Of a stretch of DNA of 5,336 bases, positions 5,084-5,336 are shown piece by piece. The stretch is from Collinsella sp. (lineage in GTDB: Bacteria > Actinomycetota > Coriobacteriia > Coriobacteriales > Coriobacteriaceae). Within the stretch, counting starts at the first letter, position 1, and every line of letters begins with the position of its first letter. The DNA lies in the NCBI GenBank assembly GCA_019419485.1, contig DXZV01000091.1, positions 1-5,336 of the forward strand, read 5' to 3'. The notes below the pieces were generated by a model. That model searched no databases, was not told the origin of the DNA, and saw nothing but the letters and a program-made list of their open reading frames with translations. Both the position numbers and the translations under genes were made by a program.

Positions 5084-5336
5084 CTACAGCTCGTTGGCCG
5101 CGTGATACGCCGTGCGAATGGCGCTCGCGATGTCGGCGGTGCGCTCGCCCGAGCAGTCGCCCACGCAGGTCACGGGCACCGTCACGCCATCCAGGTCAAA
5201 CGCGTTGGCCTTGGAGCCCACGGCCATCACCACGTAATCGCAGGCGATCTTCACCGGCTCCTCGGGGCCGTCCTCGGTGGTGTGCACGGCCTCCACGCCC
5301 TCGTCGGTAACGGCGGTCAGGCGGGTCTTAACGTGC
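5084..5336 (-). CDS. C-terminal end of an FAD/NAD(P)-dependent oxidoreductase, probably Old Yellow Enzyme/enoate reductase family (5' end missing)
   Basis: Only the last 83 codons are in the window; the frame stays open to the right edge, reading HVKTRLTAVTDEG before the GTG codon at 5296, so that GTG is almost certainly internal. The visible part is the end of a Rossmann-type flavoprotein: CDYVVMAVGSKAN (the strand and AVG turn that ends the NAD(P)-binding domain), then PVTCVGDCSG, the GD motif that contacts FAD in two-dinucleotide-binding proteins, then a last helix ASAIRTAYHAANEL. This ending is typical of 2,4-dienoyl-CoA reductase-like NADH:flavin oxidoreductases (enoate and bile-acid-type reductases) of anaerobes. 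Other members of the two-Rossmann flavoprotein group end in a similar way, so the substrate class is not fixed by this fragment. The stop is TAG at 5084-5086, followed by a hairpin and an intrinsic terminator, so it is the last gene of its transcript. Confidence 0.75.
   Translation of the reverse strand, partial: HVKTRLTAVTDEGVEAVHTTEDGPEEPVKIACDYVVMAVGSKANAFDLDGVTVPVTCVGDCSGERTADIASAIRTAYHAANEL

Overview
The window looks like a moderately GC-rich, anaerobic, gut-type bacterium. My best guess is a Coriobacteriia (Collinsella-like) genome. That guess rests on the strongly GC-biased codon use, the mix of a group 4 hydrogenase-type operon with a flavoprotein of the Old Yellow Enzyme/enoate reductase type, and the transposase-derived double-HTH protein. 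No marker gene is present to prove it. All convincing genes are on the minus strand, so the window reads from right to left.

Region by region, in the direction of transcription: (a) 5336-5084 is the C-terminal end of an FAD/NAD(P)-dependent oxidoreductase, followed by an imperfect GC-rich hairpin and then a strong intrinsic terminator (4968-5008). (b) 4967-4644 is an AT-rich, gene-free stretch. It holds a promoter candidate for the next gene, several small dyads, and an apparently orphan plus-strand promoter whose -35 box lies inside a perfect TGTCAA-N5-TTGACA inverted repeat. (c) 4634-4239 is a stand-alone 131-residue double helix-turn-helix protein related to IS150/IS3-type OrfA but without an OrfB; it has its own intrinsic terminator (4201-4226). 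(d) 4200-4058 is the leader of the next operon, with a repeated TCAAYTGRGGAGT motif, a 10-bp palindrome and a TATAAC box. (e) 4057-1 is the start of an Ech-type, energy-converting group 4 [NiFe] hydrogenase-like operon, which runs off the left edge.

The operon order is antiporter-like subunit + NuoH-like subunit, then NuoB-like, then NuoC-like. This is the order echA-echB-echC-echD. The most unusual feature is that the first two are one continuous 960-residue protein: residues about 1-590 are the NuoL/HyfB/EchA-type proton-translocating domain and about 670-960 are the NuoH/HycD/EchB-type membrane anchor. The whole membrane arm of a minimal Ech complex would then be a single polypeptide. The small subunit carries CxxC rather than the CC of respiratory complex I, which favours a hydrogenase-type complex that couples ferredoxin or formate oxidation and H2 turnover to ion pumping. 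The catalytic large subunit (echE-like) and the ferredoxin subunit (echF-like) are expected just left of position 1 and cannot be seen here. The three genes are tightly packed (12-nt gap, then a 1-nt TAATG overlap) with perfect AGGAGG ribosome binding sites.
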